A model generated the notes under the pieces. The model saw only the letters and a program-made list of their open reading frames with translations. It was not told the DNA's origin and ran no database searches. Below, in pieces: positions 50,351 to 62,868 of a DNA stretch of 64,000 nt. The translations under genes were made by a program, and so were the position numbers. Positions within the stretch are counted from its first letter, which is position 1. Each line of letters starts with the position of its first letter. The stretch comes from Rotaria sordida (taxonomy: Eukaryota > Rotifera > Eurotatoria > Philodinida > Philodinidae), in contig CAJNOL010000262.1 in NCBI GenBank assembly GCA_905250125.1, positions 62,001 through 126,000 on the forward strand, read 5' to 3'.

Positions 50351-51228
50351 CCATATTTCATGATATTGTTTAGAGTGTTTGTGAGGAATTAATGTGTATC
50401 AAATATATGCTTACTATCGTAATAGCTTTTCATCTTCCTTCCATGACGCGTGTTGCAAATATATTTGCGAGCGGGCAGTCTTCATTTTTTACTTCCTTTC
50501 TTCACCAAACAGAAAACTATGTGTGCACTTTCTTCACAAGTCACTCATTCTTTCGTTGCTTTAATCATATTTGATATATCGGTTGCATGTTTATGCATAG
50601 ATAAGGAGAACACGCCTAGCCTGTTGGTGTAATATTTACGACTTCGTGTCTTGAGATCAATAAGAATTAACTATTCAACAGGTAGAAATTTTCTTTTTCA
50701 ATCGACAGATATTATTTCGAAAAGAATAGTATTCGATTAAAGATGAGAAATTTCGCTTATGGGACCTCTTAACTAAAGCCAGGCAGTAACTATTCTAGGA
50801 TGAATACTTCAAGACTTTGCAAGAAACTTCAATTAGTTTTACAGACTGATCAGCTTCGAAAAAAAAAAGAACTCCTAGCTGGAACATCAGTCTAGCTAAT
50901 GTGTTAGTATTTGCACACTCCTAGTTAAAAACAATCAAATTTTCATTAAAAAAAAACTTGAAGACTAACTATTTACAAATTGCTTCTAGGTCAAAGTTAT
51001 TCTTTAGAAAACATAGCATACTTCACTATTGGTATGGTGATATTTTCTGATTAGTTACACAAACAAATATTTTTGTGTTGTAGATCCTTTCTTTCCGAAA
51101 AGAGAAAAACAGCATGAATGATTTTGTTTTTGTCAAAAAAATATTGTTGAAACGTAGCGTTTTATTTATTTTGTAGAAGAATCTTATTGAAAAACAAACA
51201 ATTTTTTTTCAAGCAGTTGTTCACAAAA

Positions 51229-51384
51229 ATGGGCAATGCAGAGAGCTTTAATCATCCTATGGATTCTGAGAATTATAATCTGGTCCAATGTGACAAATGT
51301 TATTGTTATGTTACCATACCAAAACAAGCCTATGGTAACACGTGTGCATGTGGTCAATACGTTACTAATAAAAATCCCAATTGA
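51229..51384 (+). CDS. 51-residue protein with MGNAES start and Cys cluster
   Basis: ATG 51229 sits in a good context (CACAAAAATGGG). The start MGNAESF fits the N-myristoylation consensus (Gly2, Ser6). CDKCYCYV, 10 residues on, NTCACG give five Cys that could form a small zinc ribbon. An upstream in-frame ATG at 51187 adds 14 basic/aromatic residues and would hide Gly2, so I prefer 51229. An AATAAA lies at 51477. If real, it would be a tiny membrane-tethered metal-binding protein. No homologue recognised. Confidence 0.45.
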   Translation: MGNAESFNHPMDSENYNLVQCDKCYCYVTIPKQAYGNTCACGQYVTNKNPN

Positions 51385-51587
51385 ATGATAAGAAAATAAC
51401 ATATGACTGACTTCTGAGTACAATGAAGGAACTTTTTCTCTTATCTACTTACGTGATTTATTTCTGTTTTCGTCTAAATAAATTCAGAGGCATCGAGATG
51501 CTTGACAATTTCAAATTAATTCGATGAAAATATCGAATTCTTCAATTGAAACATTCGATAGAATCTACACTGCAGGCACAAAAGCAC

Positions 51588-51646
51588 TATGGGTATGAGT
51601 GTGGACTTAGGCTTTCTCTTCTCTCTTTCAACATCCACACACGCCA
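51588..51646. repeat. Telomere-like hairpin
   Basis: Left arm ATGGGTATGAGTGTGG, loop TTTCTCTTCTCTCTTTC, right arm AACATCCACACACGCC. Confidence 0.55.
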
Positions 51647-52076
51647 TATCTATCTATCCTTTATTTCAAGTCTATTCATAGTAATAATAAATAACAATAC
51701 AGTCACTATAGAAGTATTACTTATTATGATAATTTTTATAGTGCACAATATTGACGAATTCTCACGATAATTATCATAAACAAAAAGATCAAGAATAAAT
51801 TCAATAGTTAATAATAAAAATTTAATAGATAGTTAAATATTTTTATGAAAATATGTTATTGTACATGAATCACTCAATAGAACTAAGCCGGAATTGAATT
51901 TCAATGTAGATTTTCGAAGAAGAAACCAAAAAAGAAATCTGCTATTGAGTCTATTCTCTTCGTAGAATTGTTGAAAAGTTATAGACTACATAAAAAAAAA
52001 TTGAAAATAGATTTTTGAACATGAAACAGTTTATTAAATTCCTATTGAGAAAATATTTCATTTTGTTTTTATTCGA

Positions 52077-52231
52077 ATGGCCAATGCGCGAACGCAAATG
52101 ACCGCGGAACAAATTCTCCACTCGAGAAAGTCCGATGTGGACTCTTCGCAGGCGTCAACGGGGGCGATGTGCAATGCCCGCGCCTCAACCTGGAGCATTC
52201 ACGTTGTTGATCGTTAATGCATCCGTGGCAG
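52077..52231 (+). other. GC-rich exon-like island with strong splice donor
   Basis: Base composition contrasts with the AT-rich flanks and ends at GTGGCAG followed by GTAAGT. ATG 52077 opens 46 codons to TAA; other frames on both strands are also open, so the coding frame is unclear. No partner exon was found. Confidence 0.35.
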
Positions 52232-53261
52232 GTAAGTATGATTACTGCTTCGTCTTCTTCATCATTATATACTTACACAACACGCAGAAAATGCATAGTA
52301 GACTAATAAAACGAATGGAAAGAAAGAGAACAGACTATGACTCATCGTCAACACGTCTTTTTCTTTTCTTGCGTTCTTTTATTTGTATCAAAATGTTGAA
52401 ATTGCTGTAATTTTTTTCGAAATTAAGTCTTGCACATCAACACACTCAATATATTCATATCTGTAATCATATTATGACCAGAAATCACCTAAATAATCGA
52501 GCAATCTCAAGTTCAAAAAACAAATCATTATTTGCTTTTCGAAATGTTTCTGCTTTTGTCATTCTTTTTATTGTATATGAATAATGAATGAAAAAAATAC
52601 CGTACTCTACACGTTCAAATTTCTAAATGTATTCTTTCTTTTATTCAAGTCTTCGACGCATGAAATTTATAGACTTTCCTATAGTATTAAAAGATGAGAT
52701 AACTCTTCCTCAAAGTATATCAAAACCCTTCATCATAATTGAAATAACTTCTGGAGTGAAATCGAAAGCATCAACTAATGGAATACTCATCGAATATTTT
52801 TAATATATCAAACACATTTCATTGATTTGTTCAATGAGATGATCGTTTTCATAGGCTTGTTAGAAATATTGAATCACATCTGAAATTTCAATAAATTACA
52901 AAATCAACATTTGATCAATTTTCTTAAACAATATTATCAAATTTACAAATAAATAGTCAAATTATATTTTTATAGAACTATCAAACACAAATAGATATGA
53001 TCGAAATTCAAGAATTTCTCTCTTTTTTGTTTCATTGAATGAATTGGATGTGGGTATGTGAGAATTGGTCTACTAAGTCGAGAGTTTTTGTTATGTCCAG
53101 CTTTATCAGGTGGTTCGATGATAAGAATATATTTTAGAATAGTTCATCAAAATCAAGGTATCGGACCCCTGAATCATTTACTTTGCATTGTCTTTCGATA
53201 TAGAATTAACTAATTACTCAGCCGTGTCTATTGAAAAGTTCAAAAAGCAAAGAATTCTGAT

Positions 53262-53410
53262 TAGGGTGAGGATAGGAGTGTGTGAATTTTTCTGTGAGTA
53301 CGAGTGTGAGTGTATGGCGTCGCTGAAACTGTTGGGTGTGGGTGTCCTTCTGCCTAAAATAACCCACATATCTGCATCCCACTCCCATCGTACACATACC
53401 AACATCCATA
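53262..53410. repeat. Complex telomere-like hairpin pair
   Basis: G-rich blocks (GGGTGAGGATAGGAGTGTGTG, GAGTGTGAGTGTATGG, TTGGGTGTGGGTGTCC) precede a C-rich block (AACCCACATATCTGCATCCC, ACTCCCATCG, ACACATACC). Confidence 0.55.
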
Positions 53411-53815
53411 TCTATCTTCAATATGAATTGGTAATGATGGTTCTGAATTTCATATTATGGCAAATGTTACAAGATTTTTCTTTTTGTATTATTAAGAGAA
53501 ATCGTATCAAAGTAACTGTCTTTAACTAAAATTTGATAAAATGCATTTATTATTTTGCTCTACTAAAGATGACGTTTACAACCTTTTCAAGTATCATACT
53601 GGGTGATCGTCAACAAGGGCCGTATTTCAGAATTTCATTCGTCAGCTCCACTTATCGTCGTGGACTTTCATCTGCATATATTTCGCGATAAGAAATCAAC
53701 AGACTTATTGTGACATTTATTGGTATAAGAAAAAAGTTACACCATAGGCGTACTTCTATCAATATTCTTTGTATTTATATAATTTCTTATTTCTGTTCGA
53801 TATTGATCAGTAAAA

Positions 53816-55082
53816 ATGTATGTGCTTCATTTTTTTCTTTTTACATTTGCATCGTTTGTCAACATAATAGGTACTAGTCTTGTAAAAAAACTTGTTTCCA
53901 CTGAAAGAATGCAATAATCTATTCTCTGTAGAGACGATCAACTTAAATTCACAATTACGCTACGAAGCGTGCATCGCAACTGTTGATTGTTCATGGTTAC
54001 AGTCGGATCTTGATGTGATTAATCTGCTGCCTTTTAACTGGTCTCCTGAACATTCACAATATACAACCGATGCTGACGACCGTGTAATCACTTTGTCAAT
54101 CGTACATGAAGATAAAATTCCGTTGATCACTTACTGTTTGAGAAATTTAAATTCGTTATATATCAACGAGAGCAACATTGACCGCTTGCCGCGTGAAATA
54201 CAGTTTCTCTCGAATCTTAGTTATATTGATCTGTATCACAATGAAAATCTTACACACGTGGCAGATGAAATTGGAGAGTTGACTGAGTTAAGAAGTCTTC
54301 GTATCTCGAAGAACACAAAGCTAATGCATCTACCTCCCGAGATTGGCAACCTGATCAATCTCAGAGACTTGATCGTCACGTATGGTAGCCTAGAAGATGT
54401 TCCAAGCTCAATAGGCCACCTTCAAAATTTGGAATCACTCGACGTCAGTGGTAACCGTCTTGCTGGATTACCGCATAATCTGAGAGGACTTACTTCTGTA
54501 TATTCGCTAAAACTTAACCACAATCCTATCATGTCATCACTACAAGAGATAACTACGCTTACCAATCTGCGTCAACTATATATGGTGGGCTGTGGATTGA
54601 AAGAAATTCCTTTAGTGATTACCAATATGATCATGCTAGAAAGCATTGATCTTGGTGCCAATGAACTCACATCTATTTCCTACAATATCGCAAAATTGAC
54701 GAATCTGCATTCGCTTTATATAGGTGGGAATCGTTTCACCAGCATACCCAGAGAATTGACATTACTAAAAAATTTGACAACATTGCGTATGGACGGTAAT
54801 AGTCTCATTGATATCAGTACCGTTGGTTCGTTGAAACAAATTCGATATCTATATTTTAATCGCAATCAAATCACGTCCGTTCCATCTGATATAGGAAAAC
54901 TCAATAAGACACTGGAGTATTTGTACTTGAATGACAACAAATTAACTAGTTTGCCGAAGGAATTGACCGAAATGAGTCAACTCAAAACGTTGAATATAAG
55001 CAATAATGAGTTCTCAACCACTACGTTAGAATCAATCAAAGACATGTTTGCTACCAACAGTTGGACACGAGTTTACTACTGA
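53816..55082 (+). CDS. Secreted leucine-rich repeat protein, one-base frame break
   Basis: ATG 53816 opens a signal-peptide-like stretch (VLHFFLFTFASFVNII); the frame then shifts by one base within a run of seven A (53884-53890), after which 53892-55082 is one open frame of about 396 codons. No plausible intron covers the shift, so it is either a real frameshift or a homopolymer error. After an N-terminal Cys-containing region come about 13 LRRs of the typical LxxLxLxxNxLxxLPxxIxxLxxL form, with IP/LP at the usual place as in plant/SHOC2-like short LRRs. It ends without a TM segment or GPI signal. Likely an extracellular recognition or binding protein; partner unknown. An AATAAA lies at 55172. 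Confidence 0.75.
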
Positions 55083-58000
55083 AACATAAACGAATGAACG
55101 CTAAAATTCTGCCATTTTAGATAGAAATTTAATTCTAAGAATTATAATTTTACTAATCAATCTTTTTTCCAAATAAAGCAACAGAAATCAGAGTTCATAA
55201 ACTCATACTGATCTTCTCTATCATATGCAAGTAAATGCATAAGTCTCGAAAAATTACACAGATTATTAAGTAGTATTTCAATTCGAATCTTGAATTATTT
55301 CGATCCTCTCAGAGCAAAGGTCGAAACGATGTGGGACAAGCAACAACTAAATCCTCCAAATTTTCTCATATGAAAAGTTTATAATGAAATTATCTGTTTT
55401 GAGAACGTGTATTCATAATATACCCATGTAAAAATAAACAGGTATTTAACGAAATTTAACAAAGAAAATTTCATGAACTTTCGTTATATTCCGAAAACTC
55501 GTGTAAACGCATTAGATTTTTCACGCATGATTGTCATTTTAACTATAACTAATTCATTAATATCTTACCATGTTAAATATCGTTAAATTTGGTATTCATT
55601 TCCATGTGTTAAACATATTAACGCATTTTCATGAATTTCTGTATTTTTCACGAAACTTAACTGATTGATTCTCGTTAAATCTAGTAACTGTTTTCATGAG
55701 TGAAATATTTTAACAAGTTTTAATAAAGATTTTAATTGTTAATGAACGTTATTTAATTATCTATCATTCAATCTACTAATCGTTTTCATGTGTGCAATAT
55801 TAATGATTTTTTTGTGTAACATATTTGTTTATGCGCATTACACAAAAATCATCTTGAAAGACTTATATTTACGAAATATCAAATGTGTCTGTGAACTAAA
55901 TCAATTCAGATATCAAAAGCTTTTTATCAGATTAAGCAGAACTCTCCTTTAGAGAAATCTCAACTTTGTATTAATCGCTAGCAAAACCATTTGAATTAAT
56001 CCTAGGCAAAGATGATCCTCTTTCATTTTTTTCTTTAAAATTTACTATGGGTTTTATATCTAAAGGAATGTAATTCTGTACTTCGTACATCATCATTTCT
56101 GCTCCACATGATAAAAAAAAAGTTTAGCGAAATAACTGCTCCAATTAAGACCAAAAGTTGCCTTAAAAGGCAAATTAATGAAGTTTCACGAAGAAAATTT
56201 TCAAGAATTTTTGTTAGATTTGGAAAATTCGTTTTAATGCGTTAGATTTTTCACGTTTTTTTCACGCGTGCTTGTCATTGTAATGGTAACTAACTCATTA
56301 TATATTGTTAAATGCTGCATTCATTCTCACACTCGAGCTACATGCCACCTGTATACGTATGTAAGCTGATATACTAAGTTAAGAGGAAGGAGAATAATTA
56401 AATTATATTAGTTCGTGTAATCTGTCTTTCCATAGTTCAAATTAATGAATATATTACTCCTCAGGATTTTTCATACATTGTTATTCACCGCCAATATGAT
56501 GAAATTTCTTGAATAATCAATATCTTGCTAAGTTTTACTTGTCTGAGGAGAAAAATTCAGCTAATCAAATTCAATATTGGATGTACTTTCTAATAAGATA
56601 CTTAAGATAACATTATTATCACTAAAAATATTTCATAATTGATAGTGAAACAAATCAAGGAGTACAATATTTTTTTTTACTTTGTCAATATCCCTGATTT
56701 AAATTAGTAATAGTCTTATCATTTCTGTTAACTATGAAATACATTTCTAGTACATACAAGAATGCAAAATTGTGGCAAGTAAAGCCACAAATAATTTCAA
56801 TTTCGAGATATCGACAAAATAAAGAAATATATTGTACTTCCTCGTTGATTTTGCTACCTGCTACGAAATATTTATAGTGATAACAATGATTTCTGAAGCA
56901 TCTTATTAGAAAGTACATTCAATATTGAATTGATTAGCTGGACTTTTCTCTTCAGACGAGTGAAACTAAGCAAGATATTGATTCTTGAAAGAAGTTCATC
57001 ATACTTGCAGTAAATAAGAATGTATGAAAAATTCTGAAGGATAACATATTAATCAGCTTTCGTATTTAACACGTTTTCATGATCAAAATTGTAACATTTT
57101 TAATCGTTAAATTAGCAAAAATTTTTACATGAGACGACCGTCACTTTATCACATTATGATCGACAAACAATTGAATCATAGTCGAATAAGGATTCATCTT
57201 CTATATCACCGTTTGGAAGATAAGAAATCAAAATAATATCCACATTAACTGTTATTGTGTTCCAATTCAACTATGAATCATGTACTCGTCTCGTTGTTTA
57301 CAATTTAAGATTGATACTGGATATCTATCAAAATAATATCGTGAATATTTGAACACCTTTAAAGTCTCTCTCTCTCTTTGTAAGTTCATCTTACTTTTTT
57401 GTACAGAGAAACAATCACGTTCAAGAATTAGAGTATTATAGCCAATCAAGGATCTACATCCTGTCTCGAATGAAGAATTCATATGATTTGAGGTTAATTT
57501 CCCCTATTTAATCTAATCTGAAGAGCAGTTGATCATTATTTTATGATGATTTACTCAACTTGACAACAATGAAATCACTTATTTTTTCAGTGTTATTGTC
57601 TCTCAACAACATTATTGTTGGTGGAAGAACGGAAAGTGTGAGATTGGTTTACGTTGTTAGGATAAAAATATGACTTATTCAATATGGTGCTCAATCATCA
57701 ATCATACAAATCAATGCATTGAAACTATGCTAAATAAAAATCACTAGTTAAGCCATCACTATGATTACGAGTGATTTGTGAGAAGTGGCTCTAGACCAGA
57801 GTTGTCGATACTGTTGATTTTACCAGAAATCTACTGATTTATCAATTTTTCTTCTAGTAAAAATTCTACTTGATTCAAGAGCTAAATTCTCAAAGCCTTG
57901 CTTCTGAATCTTTATTTTTTTGTAAGATCTCTTCGTATTTTACATTTTCTTCCAAATTTTCTTCTATTCTAGCAACATTTCAAATCAGTAAAAAAGAAAA

Positions 58001-58611
58001 GAATGCGACAAAAACTATCGCGAGGTTTAACGGACACATTGACCAATAGAAAGTGCGGAAAGGTTCCTCGAACGTGTAATAAAACAGAATGAAAATTAAT
58101 GACTAAAAAACAAACAATCTCACTTTGAATACAACTCCTTTCTCTTTTTACATTTTTCAAGGACTAAATCATCCTATGTTGCAAATTAAAGCTGTAACAT
58201 AAAATGACGAGGAAGAATGTTAGTTTTTTCAAAGCTTCGAAAAAACAGAATCTTCTTTATAATAGAGAGACGTTTTAGCCAGAAGAGAATTGAAAATCTA
58301 TTCGTCATAAATCATATACTACATTACGTTACTATTGATCAAGAAATATTCATTTGGAACCAAAATAAAACTACAAGCATAATAGTAATACAAATACATG
58401 AATCATATTCGGATAAACATGAAGAAAAAAATAATAACTCTTAAACATTTTCTTAGCATAGATATTGGACAAGACATGAGATCGATTAGAAGTTTTTTGT
58501 TCCATGAATAAAAACAATTGTTTCATTTTGTGATGAGTTGAAAATTTTTCATCTAATGTATTAATTTAGTTTTATTAAAGATAATGAATAAATAAAAGCT
58601 AATGATAATGT
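55083..58611. other. Intergenic DNA with a dispersed repeat and a hairpin
   Basis: A GTTAAAT/TTTTCATG-rich repeat appears at 55440-55800, again at 56175-56330 and near 57060. A large imperfect palindrome occupies 56441-57054. At 57569 an ATG opens a signal-peptide-like 35-codon ORF (MKSLIFSVLLSLNNIIVGG) with a donor-like GTGAGA downstream, but no following exon is visible. Confidence 0.45.
56441..57054. repeat. Large imperfect palindrome (foldback)
   Basis: Arms 56441-56707 and about 56788-57054 are diverged inverted copies (for example AATCAATATCTTGCTWAGTTT and GTACTTTCTAATAAGAT in both), separated by about 80 bp. No coding capacity; probably an old foldback transposon. Confidence 0.75.
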
Positions 58612-59436
58612 TTAATTTTCAACAATACCATCATTAGTGTTAGCTGCCATTGTATTGACGAACATATTCGTGGGCTTTTTATATTTTTCCAATTCTTTTC
58701 TTCGACCTTGAAAATCTTTAATAATATATTTTTCTGCTTCTTGTCGTAACCATAGTTTACTTGCATGATGTTTCATTATTTTCCTTAGAACGATCACACT
58801 CACGACTATTCCAATGAACAAGCCAATAACAGCACATATTAATACAATAGCTACCACACTGGTAAACAATCCATTTGGGTTAAAACTGCTACTTCGAGAA
58901 GAATTCCTACTGCCATTACTACGACTATTCGTATTACTTGCGCTAGCACAAAAAAAGATAATTACAGAAATAAAACCCACAATCGCTAGTAATATTATAA
59001 AAGCGCTCAAATAATAAACCTTAAATCCATTAATTGAGTGTGAAAATAGGTTTTTTATATTCTCATCTTTCTTGTCAATAGTCTTCAATAAAAATGCTAA
59101 GCCAAGAATAACTGATTGAACCAATAAAATAATTGCTGTTGAATCACGAATAACAAAGATATGATACTTCAAAAGTCTTTCTCGTTCAGCCTTTGGATCG
59201 CTTAGAACAGTTTCGATGATGTATTCGAATTGACATACATCACAAAACTTGAAACTTTTTCCACCTACATTTTCTGATCGCCAATCATTTAAACATTTTC
59301 TATGAATATAAGCTGAACCACCACTACATAAACATGGACTAATTATATCATTAGGATTATCATTATCCAAACATATTCGACATTGTTTTAATTGATTGTT
59401 TGCAACTGTCAGATCATCTTGGCTTTCTAACGACAT
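58612..59436 (-). CDS. MARCH-type RING-CH membrane E3 ubiquitin ligase
   Basis: A 274-residue single-exon ORF. Residues about 19-69 form a RING-CH (C4HC3) domain: CRIC, CLC, H..C (IHRKCLNDW) and CDVC, with the Trp characteristic of E2-binding RING-CH fingers. Hydrophobic segments follow at about 101-117, 140-163 and 191-220. A Ser/Asn-rich low-complexity loop (SNTNSRSNGSRNSSRSSSF) separates TM2 and TM3. The tail is charged. The family ubiquitinates membrane proteins in ER, endosome or plasma membrane; which member this is cannot be settled. The complement of AATAAA lies at 58571-58576. Confidence 0.85.
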   Translation of the reverse strand: MSLESQDDLTVANNQLKQCRICLDNDNPNDIISPCLCSGGSAYIHRKCLNDWRSENVGGKSFKFCDVCQFEYIIETVLSDPKAERERLLKYHIFVIRDSTAIILLVQSVILGLAFLLKTIDKKDENIKNLFSHSINGFKVYYLSAFIILLAIVGFISVIIFFCASASNTNSRSNGSRNSSRSSSFNPNGLFTSVVAIVLICAVIGLFIGIVVSVIVLRKIMKHHASKLWLRQEAEKYIIKDFQGRRKELEKYKKPTNMFVNTMAANTNDGIVEN

Positions 59437-62400
59437 GATTGAATTCCACTAAAATGCTAAAATACATTGAGAAAATTTTGAAATATTACAATAAGTTCTG
59501 TGGAAACCAGTGCTGCCACCTTTTGAAGTCCGAAAAGCAAAAACACAGCAGAAAATATGTTTATGATGTGAAACTAACGGGTAGCTCGCAATAAAAGAGG
59601 ATCTCAATATTTTATTAACATCTTAAGCGTTATCTTATCGCTCACGCTTTATTTTTTTATCAAAAGATTCGCCGTCTGCTTCTGCACAAACTACATATTT
59701 CTTTCTCTTTCGACATCACCACGATTTAAAAACAGCACTACATACAATTTTCAAAATCTCTTTTTTTTTCAAATTTTTCCGAAAACATACAGTCTTTAGA
59801 TTAGTCTTATTATCATTGATTGTACCATATTCTTTATCCAGAAATAAAATAAATTGTCTCTGGTACGTTGATTAAAATGAACCAATTTATCTCTTGATTC
59901 GCGAACAAATTATACCCAAAGTAACAGGATTAATTAAGAAACTGGAGATTTTGGAAAAAAATTGAAAAAAAATGAAGACTTTGAAAGTTGTGTGTAATGC
60001 TTGTTTTAAATCATGATGATGTTGAAAGAGAGATAAGTATTTTTTTTGCAGCGAAACATACCAATTTCTGCAGAATCAGACAATGAATCTTTCGATAAAA
60101 AAATAAAGCATAAGCGATAAGATAACGCTTAAGATGTTAACAAAATATTGAGATCCTCTTTTATTACGAGCTATCCGTTAGTTTTAAATTTTAGTTTCAA
60201 TATACTAATGATTCGCATTGTATGGCATCACGAAACACAACTAATTAACAAATACATAGAATCATTGAACATGGTTTCTTTTTAAGGAGTATTCTTCATT
60301 TGATTTAAGAGCTTTTAACAAATCTTTTTTACCTAATAAATATTTATCCATTACAGTATATGATAAAGAGAAATTCAAAATAATTGTTGATTAAATCATA
60401 GCATTTAAAATTTTTTTATTTCTTATTGTTCATAGGATTACCAATGTTAGCTTTTTATTAGCAATGTTCGGAAAACTGTTGATAACGAACGATAAATGTT
60501 AGTTGAGACGGATTAAATTTATATTCTTTTAAAGATCATTAATATTCGACGACTTTGAACCATTCTCTGTTGAAGATAGCTCAATTCAATTTCTATTTTC
60601 TGGTTTAACTTCCAATGACATAATTATTACTTCAGCAACTACCACTGCTTTCTGAATACCTTCTTCGCTAGTCGAGCTGTTATTATCATCTAGAGCTGTT
60701 TTTTTTTCTGTTCCTTTCCTCTCACTAATCATGTTAATTATTCACGAATGACTATGAATTTATCTGGTCTATACAAAAATGGACCAGTATTTATATTTTT
60801 AACATAATAAAATACATGAGAGAGTAAGTCTACAGTAATGCCACAAGATTTAAAATAGTTTATGGTTGCCAAACACGCTCCAGTTGAGCTGGAAAACATA
60901 TTAAAGGCATCAACACTTTTCTTAGCATGTATCAATTCTCTCTAACATTTACATCTGAGATACGAAATTGAACAAGAAGATTCTCAATAATATGAAAATT
61001 GCTCTACGGATATTTTACACAAATGTTGACTAGTTTCTCTATCTTAGAATCATTTTTCAATATCACCACGTAAGAATTTATTGTTCGCTTAATAATGACA
61101 CATGATGTTTATTCGAGTGGTACAGGAGATATTTCGAAACTACTATAGTGACGGTGGTGACTTCTTTTTCAAGGAGATTGTAAAATTGCATAAATTTGCA
61201 TTTGATTTGCATGTCTATAAGTTAAATTTTGGAATCATAGTGAATCTGATAGATTTAATTCAACTGTACTAATTTAGCACAGCTATGGAGGAGATTTTCA
61301 AAGAGTTTCTCGAAAACCATCGCGTCAACGGTAGGTTTCCAATCGTTATAGACATCTCTGGTATATATCTATTACAAAATATATTATTGTCATCAATGTA
61401 ACATTTGAATAATAATATTGACATTTTTCTGTTAATATTTCATATTGTCAAAATTGTGTATATTCTATAACAAATTATTGCAACATCCAGTGGAATTTGA
61501 TTGCATTTTATACCTATTTAATGTGTAAGGTATTGTATAAATGCAGGTAGTATAATGCTCTATAACATATTCAGTACATCAATGATGTTGCTCTTGTCAA
61601 AAATCAGTTTGAAACTTTTTTAAAATCATCAACTATTATATCGTATTCATAGTCTACATAATACTAACAATTAAATTTGAAGTTAAAATTATTTAATTAT
61701 TAAGATAATGAAGATGTTATTAAATTTTCCTATCAATCGCGGGATCAATCATATTTCTATTATCAGATGCATATATTGTTAAACTTTTTAAATTTATCAT
61801 TTATTTTAAATGAACATATCGATTATTAGAATATTTATTAATATCAGTTGTGTATATGAATGATCAACACATTGAATATTGAAGTATGTTAACATGGAGT
61901 TAATTTGACTCATCGTTATTAATCAAAGATTAGGATATTCATCAAATGAAAAAAAATGAGAGAAATGTTTTTATTTGATAGCATTTCTCTTTATCTTATA
62001 AATCTAATGAATAAATTTTATTTTCCATTTCTAGATTTAACAAAATTTTTAAACACAATTAATCAAATAAAGACTTACGGACATATTCGAATTAATTGGT
62101 CAAAACGATAATTTAATTGATCAAATCAATAAAAAGAAATACGTAGATGAAAATGAGTTGCTTAGAAATTTTTGTGATTCTGCTGTCAGATTAACAATGA
62201 ATAAGTGAGACTAGTCGATATTATTAGTGCATCTACTAATCTTACGTCATAGCACAAAATGAAGTGAGGGTGTGGCTGTGGCCGTAGACATCTACATACA
62301 CTGACAACTTTTGGATCTCTAGCCCCCTGAAGATATCGAAAAAATTTTTCGAAAGTGGCTGAAACTATCAAGTCAGCTACGACGATCACGAATATCGCAG

Positions 62401-62868
62401 TCGCAAATCTCATAAATTTGATGGTGAAGTACAAGTCAAGTAATTTTTAACGCTCTGTTCAAATATACCATTGAATGATACATAAAGGCTGAGAAGAAGT
62501 CCAAAACTACGCAGTACTCTTCACTCACATCGAAATTATTTCTCGAAGTAGCAATGTATTTTTCTGCAGAACAATCAATCACGTCCAACTCTCCTATTCA
62601 TCTTTCGAGTAGTATTTTTCTGAAAGTATTATGCATTGTTCCATTTGTATGTTGCTGTGCAAAGAAATACAAGTAATGGCTTTCAATACAAAAACTATGC
62701 AGCCTTCTATTAATTTAAAAAACAAAATTATAAAGTGTTCTGTTTCAACATGTTGATTGCACATGGTAGATGCTTCTCGAAACATTTGCAGTCATAAAAA
62801 GTTTGTTTGTGAATAGGAATCAGATGTGTGTATTACAACATAAAAATGCATTCTCTGTCTTTTGAAAC
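59437..62868. other. Intergenic DNA with a TIR element and unassigned ORFs
   Basis: Holds the element at 59577-60178. Two adjacent minus-strand ORFs (60738-60935 and about 60582-60731) have coding-like composition (SSSTGACLATINYFKSCG; ISERKGTEKKTALDDNNSS) and an acceptor-like GATTAG between them, but no recognisable domain. A weak telomere-like hairpin lies near 62268-62310. Confidence 0.4.
59577..60178. mobile_element. 602-bp TA-flanked TIR element
   Basis: The ends ACGGGTAGCTCG and ACGGATAGCTCG are inverted, bordered by TA on both sides, and the TIRs extend about 100 bp (including AAAGAGGATCTCAATATTTT and CTTAAGCGTTATCTTATCGC). The interior is AT-rich and noncoding. Probably a nonautonomous Tc1/mariner-superfamily MITE. 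Confidence 0.8.

Larger units (their letters stand above)
48164..51228. other. Intergenic DNA with hairpins and an exon-like ORF
   Basis: No assigned gene. Contains hairpins at 48400, 48718 and 50255, and a 75-codon open frame at about 49247-49473 (+) with KEFFYEIETFSNCQLVPQ and YLDVSYLNEEFEDP that has no upstream Met and might be a stranded exon. Confidence 0.4.
51385..53815. other. Intergenic DNA with hairpins and a GC-rich exon-like island
   Basis: Hairpins at 51588 and 53262. A GC-rich stretch at about 52077-52231 ends in a perfect donor (GCAG then GTAAGT). Otherwise AT-rich with no gene. Confidence 0.45.

Noticed and set aside
53188-53529. 113-codon ORF across a hairpin
   Set aside because: Its middle is a translation of the telomere-like hairpin (Ser-His-Thr-rich).
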